A stretch of 37,156 nucleotides of DNA, taken from an uncultured Bacteroidota bacterium (GTDB taxonomy: Bacteria; Bacteroidota; Bacteroidia; Chitinophagales; LD1). Where the stretch lies: the NCBI GenBank assembly GCA_903917755.1, contig CAIXBT010000148.1:1-37156 (forward strand). Direction: 5' to 3'. The notes beneath the pieces were generated by a model that ran no database searches, was not told where the DNA came from, and saw only the letters and a list, made by a program, of their open reading frames with translations. Below are positions 33,843 to 37,156 of the stretch, in pieces (position 1 is the first letter of the stretch; the number at the start of each line of letters is the position of its first letter). The translations under genes and the position numbers were made by a program.

Positions 33843-35771
33843 CTAGGCTGTCTTAACCTTGTTTACAGACTTCATGATATAAACCACTACGGCCAGTACT
33901 ATGATCTGTGCGGCCAGTGTCTCTATGGTAGGGAAGATGCCGAGCAGTTCGATACGTGGCAGTAGCGGCACTCCATGTATGCTGGAGTGTCCTGTCTCCT
34001 GAAAGGAATGTATGCCCTTGCCTGCCAGTATCACTGCCAGTACGCCCATCACGATAGATGATATTTTGAAGAGCTTTGGTATAGGCAGCCGTGCCGAGAA
34101 CTTCAGTAGTACCCATGCCATCGAGATGACCAGAACCATCGCTATCACTACACCTGCTATGATCGCATTTTCCTGCTTGCCGCCCGACTCGATATTGATA
34201 GCTGAGAGAAACAGCACCGACTCAAATACCTCTCTGAATACAACGAAGAACGAAAGCGCAAAGAGTCCGAAGAGACTGTTAGCACCGGAGATATTTTTGA
34301 CCTGATCGGTCACATAGGCTTTCCACTTATCTACTTCAGATTTGCTGTGCAGCCAGAACCCGATATAGAGGAGCATCGCTACAGCCACAAAGGCGATGAT
34401 ACCCTCCATGAGTTCTACCTGTGCCATGTGCATCTGTATGATTTGTCCCCCTATCACCCACATGATCACTCCTGAGAGTATGGCTACTATCCACCCAGCA
34501 TGGATGTATTTCATCGGCGAACTAAGGCCAGATGCCTTGACGATACCCAGTATCACCATGATGACCAGAAAGGCTTCGAGGCCCTCACGCAGCAATATCG
34601 AGATAGACATGAGAATGGCCAGCAGTGGTGACATAGCAGTGGTGCTGATGGTGTTGCCGGCTTCGATGATGAGTCGTCTTGATTCTTTCAGTGAGTCGTT
34701 GACAGCGGGGAGCGGCTCATGTCCTGACAGTGCCTTGCGGGTATTGCCCATCTGCTCTTCTATGCGCAGCATCAGCCCGGGGTCAGTAGAGCGCAGTTGG
34801 TTTTCTATGGGTTCTATACCCTCCAGATAGGCGAGTGTGGACAGGCGTTCAGCCTCTTCGTAGTTGCCATCGCGCGATGCCAGCATCGATTCATCTATAT
34901 ATTTAAGCGCAGCGTCTATGAACTGCTGTTTGGCATTGTCGGGTTGATTGTATCGCAGAATGCCGAGGTCACCTTTATTAGCATGATAGGTAGCGGTCAG
35001 ATCCTTATCACTCTCGGTAGCTATCTGCTCCAATGTGATAGATGGAAACCTGTTTTTGAGTATCTGGTCAGTGTATCCCTTGTCAGCATTGGCTTCATAG
35101 CGCAGTGCCAATACATAAAAAGCCACATCCCATATTTCTTCGTCGGTCAGCTCTGTATGCGGTTTCATTCCGGTGCCCTGCACACCGCATCTCACGGTGT
35201 TATAAACTGCAAAAGGTGACAACAAAACCATCCGCGCATCATCATGAAAATTTCTCGGCTTTGGGTCCAGTTTGAGGCCTTCTTTGCCATCACCCAAGCC
35301 TTTATTGCCGTGGCATTTGGCACATTGTGCCGCAAAAACCACTTTGCCATTCATCAGCGCGGGATATTTGGTCGGTGCTACTATCAGGTTACTGGCTCTT
35401 ATCACTTCTGCCTTGGCAGCATTGGCAGACAGGGCCACTGCTTCTGCGGGAGCTTTAGCATGTATGAGACTATCCAAATGGTAAATAAATGCACCGATCT
35501 TCAGCGTATCCTGCGGTGTCCACAGGGGGGCATCTTCGCGATAATACCTGATGGCAGTAGAGCAGAAGCCGAGCATCTCCTCATATTCACTTTTGTTGAT
35601 CACTTTGCCGTTCAGCACACCATTGGGATAGTCGGTGCCCATGTAGTTCAATGTATGAACCAACATCCGCGCAGCTTCGCTTTTATCAGTCGTCACAGCA
35701 TGAGCCAGAGTACTGAATATCAGCATAGTTAGTGTGGTCAAAAGCGAGCGTAGATGACTTTTAATGTCCAT
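33843..35771 (-). CDS. Cytochrome c-FTR1 fusion: iron permease with haem domain
   Basis: The start is placed at 35771 (MDIKSHLRSLLTTLTML..., signal peptide ending AHA). An in-frame start at 35804 would lie inside the -7 element of the promoter. Order: periplasmic N-terminus, cytochrome c domain with CAKCH (about residue 148) and a later GVQGTGMKPH Met-ligand region, a helical linker, then FTR1 with seven hydrophobic helices. FTR1 iron motifs are REGLEA (about 394) and REVFES (about 515), the latter a variant of REGxE. FTR1 permeases move ferric iron produced by an oxidation step, and the fused cytochrome could accept the electron. That coupling is inferred. Confidence 0.87.
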   Translation of the reverse strand: MDIKSHLRSLLTTLTMLIFSTLAHAVTTDKSEAARMLVHTLNYMGTDYPNGVLNGKVINKSEYEEMLGFCSTAIRYYREDAPLWTPQDTLKIGAFIYHLDSLIHAKAPAEAVALSANAAKAEVIRASNLIVAPTKYPALMNGKVVFAAQCAKCHGNKGLGDGKEGLKLDPKPRNFHDDARMVLLSPFAVYNTVRCGVQGTGMKPHTELTDEEIWDVAFYVLALRYEANADKGYTDQILKNRFPSITLEQIATESDKDLTATYHANKGDLGILRYNQPDNAKQQFIDAALKYIDESMLASRDGNYEEAERLSTLAYLEGIEPIENQLRSTDPGLMLRIEEQMGNTRKALSGHEPLPAVNDSLKESRRLIIEAGNTISTTAMSPLLAILMSISILLREGLEAFLVIMVILGIVKASGLSSPMKYIHAGWIVAILSGVIMWVIGGQIIQMHMAQVELMEGIIAFVAVAMLLYIGFWLHSKSEVDKWKAYVTDQVKNISGANSLFGLFALSFFVVFREVFESVLFLSAINIESGGKQENAIIAGVVIAMVLVISMAWVLLKFSARLPIPKLFKISSIVMGVLAVILAGKGIHSFQETGHSSIHGVPLLPRIELLGIFPTIETLAAQIIVLAVVVYIMKSVNKVKTA

Positions 35772-35801
35772 TTCCTTATTTAGACTGAGTATAAACAAGC
35801 G

Positions 35802-35832
35802 CAAATATAATTTGTTAGATCAGGATTCAAAA
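35802..35832 (-). promoter_or_regulatory. Bacteroidota-type promoter of the cytochrome c-FTR1 gene
   Basis: On the minus strand TTTTG (35828-35832) is followed after 18 bases by TATATTTG (35802-35809), matching the TTTG / TAnnTTTG consensus in both boxes and spacing. Transcription should begin near 35795, about 24 bases before the ATG at 35771. It rules against the longer start at 35804. No obvious Fur-like palindrome was seen over it. Confidence 0.75.
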
Positions 35833-35893
35833 TGATTTCTCTCATTTGCATAATTCCACAATAAATCATTATAATGTAAACAGGTAACTGATA

Positions 35894-36367
35894 ATGAAAA
35901 ACAGACTGATTAGCATTTTATTGATCATCCATCTTTTCCTGATCATTCTGGGTACGAACTTAGTTGATTTTGCTAAAGTTCCCGCATTTCTCCGCAGTCC
36001 TGTTGGATTTTATTTGGCGCTCACCGGTGGGCATTCTTACGCCTTTTTTTCGCCAGATATTCCGACACAGATAGTTGTCAGATGCTACATTACCGACAGG
36101 ACGGGACAGGTATTGACCCGAACCATCGAAAAAAAGGCAAATACTTTCGATCTGCGGGCTAATTATCTTTTTCAATTTCTGGATAATGTCAGCGACCTTG
36201 AGACCGCAGGCAAGCTGGCCGCAGATCATTGCTTTAAAACATACCCCGATGCTGTCTCGGTCAGAGTCTCTATCGGACGCTTCATTGTACCAAAGATCAC
36301 TGAATATAAAGCAGGCCGGAAAAGCAATTTTGCGGAATTGTATACAAACACTTTCGACCATGAATAG
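35894..36367 (+). CDS. Small membrane-anchored protein, partner of the HTTM gene (SdpA-like layout)
   Basis: A 157-residue protein with one N-terminal hydrophobic helix (about 5-23) and a soluble part starting GGHSYAFFSPDIPTQIVVRCYITD, then helical and strand segments, ending ELYTNTFDHE. Its stop overlaps the start of the HTTM-family gene by 8 bases. One anchor helix, a YxFFSPD-type motif and coupling to an HTTM protein match the layout of SdpA in SdpA-SdpB toxin-maturation pairs, and also of unnamed HTTM partners in Bacteroidota. I cannot decide between these from sequence. It is divergent from the FTR1 gene. Confidence 0.7.
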   Translation: MKNRLISILLIIHLFLIILGTNLVDFAKVPAFLRSPVGFYLALTGGHSYAFFSPDIPTQIVVRCYITDRTGQVLTRTIEKKANTFDLRANYLFQFLDNVSDLETAGKLAADHCFKTYPDAVSVRVSIGRFIVPKITEYKAGRKSNFAELYTNTFDHE

Positions 36368-37156
36368 GCTAAGAATATTTTTGAGCAAATTTTTGGTTGC
36401 AAACAGGTCCGCTTATGATTGGCTGGTCATGCTAAGGATCGGTGTCAGCATATCTCTCATCGTCAAGATACTGACTGAGTTCAGATTTTTAGATCTGCTG
36501 TATGGCAGCAAGGGCCTCGTGCCCATAGAGATTTCTCATTTTTCTCAACTGCCGTTGATACCTTCTGTATATGGTCTCTCTCAGCTGATAGCTTGCTGCA
36601 CGGAGTCGCATTTTCTCATGGGCTTCTTTTTATGCCAGCTTCTTTTCGCTTCTTTTTTGCTGATGGGTTTTCTAAGCAGGTTTTCGGCATTCATGTGCTT
36701 GCTCATGCAGGTCATTGTGTTCAACAGTACACATCTTACATCTTACGGATTCGATGCGGTATTGCTATCGATGCTATTTTATACAATGATATTCCCTGCC
36801 GGCAAATATTTTTCGTTTGATAATATTTTGAGAGCTAAGAAACCCCAGGCAGATACATCAATGATATTCTTTTATCAGAAAATTATCCAGCTGCATGTCT
36901 GTATCATTTATTTTGTGAACGGAGTAAGCAAGATGGGGCACAACTGGCAGGATGGTAGCGGTATATGGGACGCAGTCAATCAGCCGCAATTTCAGTCATT
37001 TCTTACTCCTTTTTGGCAGAGCATCTTATTGATAGAACATGTACCTGCTTTGGTAACATGGTCTACTATCATAGTGGAGATCGCTTATCCTTTTCTGGTA
37101 TGGGTCAGGGGTGTGAATACCCTGCTATTGATCCTTATCATTTTGTTGCATGCAGA
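36360..37156 (+). CDS. HTTM-family integral membrane protein (truncated by window end)
   Basis: ATG 36360 opens a frame (MNRLRIFLSKFLVANRSAYDWL...) that stays open to the last base, 265 codons. It shows repeated hydrophobic helices and the hallmark YFVNGVSKMGHNWQDGSGIWDAV (about residues 184-206), the K-containing segment of HTTM/vitamin-K gamma-carboxylase-like proteins. These act as multi-helix membrane enzymes or maturation proteins; SdpB is one branch. It overlaps the upstream small protein by 8 bases, so the two are translationally coupled. The C-terminus and any third gene (such as a toxin precursor) lie outside. Confidence 0.85.
   Translation, partial: MNRLRIFLSKFLVANRSAYDWLVMLRIGVSISLIVKILTEFRFLDLLYGSKGLVPIEISHFSQLPLIPSVYGLSQLIACCTESHFLMGFFLCQLLFASFLLMGFLSRFSAFMCLLMQVIVFNSTHLTSYGFDAVLLSMLFYTMIFPAGKYFSFDNILRAKKPQADTSMIFFYQKIIQLHVCIIYFVNGVSKMGHNWQDGSGIWDAVNQPQFQSFLTPFWQSILLIEHVPALVTWSTIIVEIAYPFLVWVRGVNTLLLILIILLHA

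Noticed and set aside
33494-33965. Two overlapping + strand frames in the spacer left of the FTR1 gene
   Set aside because: They run through the palindromic repeat and into the end of the FTR1 gene, and their translations have no protein character.
35772-35804. Earlier start for the cytochrome c-FTR1 gene
   Set aside because: It lies within the TATATTTG promoter element, upstream of the predicted transcription start.
1-37156. CRISPR arrays, tRNA genes, transposases or prophage genes
   Set aside because: No spaced identical repeats, cloverleaf candidates or recombinase motifs were recognised on reading; a dedicated tRNA or CRISPR scan was not possible here.

Overview
The window looks like a chromosomal segment of a Bacteroidota bacterium (possibly a Chitinophagales-like lineage; I would not go finer). 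Supporting signs are a PorP/SprF protein next to a PorE-like OmpA protein of type IX secretion/gliding type, many small lipoproteins, a bacilliredoxin, DUF6922, DUF4260 and DUF885 genes, and promoter elements of the TAnnTTTG type. No tRNA, rRNA, CRISPR array, transposase or integrase was recognised, so this is mostly ordinary chromosome with accessory pockets.

Layout. 1-5330: tail of a possible histidine kinase, lgt, a PorP/SprF gene, a terminator, a four-module PorE-like gene and a small membrane protein. 5459-6076: a gene that appears split by a ~520 bp inversion. Its signal peptide and C-terminal tail lie on the + strand and its body on the - strand. Flipping 5504-6025 restores a ~204-residue lipoprotein frame at both joints. 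6077-12851: mpl (-), then on + a micro-lipoprotein with a bacilliredoxin, a DUF6922/AbiEii pair, an unknown protein, a DinB-like protein, a DUF885 lipoprotein and a Crp-like regulator. 12857-16503 (-): a Crp-like regulator, then MFS transporter, HD hydrolase and a fused CoaD-CoaE, the last three with 4-base overlaps. 16608-17417 (+): DUF4260 and SRPBCC genes. 17427-19623 (-): three small lipoproteins and a YgiC/YjfC-like ATP-grasp ligase; two of the lipoproteins share an RGG[FY]G motif near the C-terminus.

19850-25468 (+): ettA, an SGNH-hydrolase-like membrane protein broken by one frameshift, an esterase-like lipoprotein, and a BRCT protein followed by a BRCT-less paralogue of its C-terminal domain. 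25491-28109 (-): two tandem secretory-lipase-like paralogues. 28548-33362 (-): a 60-residue protein, a TPR protein and dnaE. 33363-33842: a spacer with two palindromic repeats. 33843-35771 (-): a cytochrome c-FTR1 iron permease fusion with a good promoter. 35894-37156 (+): a small membrane-anchored protein overlapping an HTTM-family gene that runs off the window.

The observations most worth following are the inverted lipoprotein gene, the RGG[FY]G lipoprotein/ATP-grasp operon, the MFS-HD-CoaDE operon, and the possible SdpA/SdpB-like pair at the right edge. All assignments come from reading the sequence and recalling families; nothing was searched or computed.
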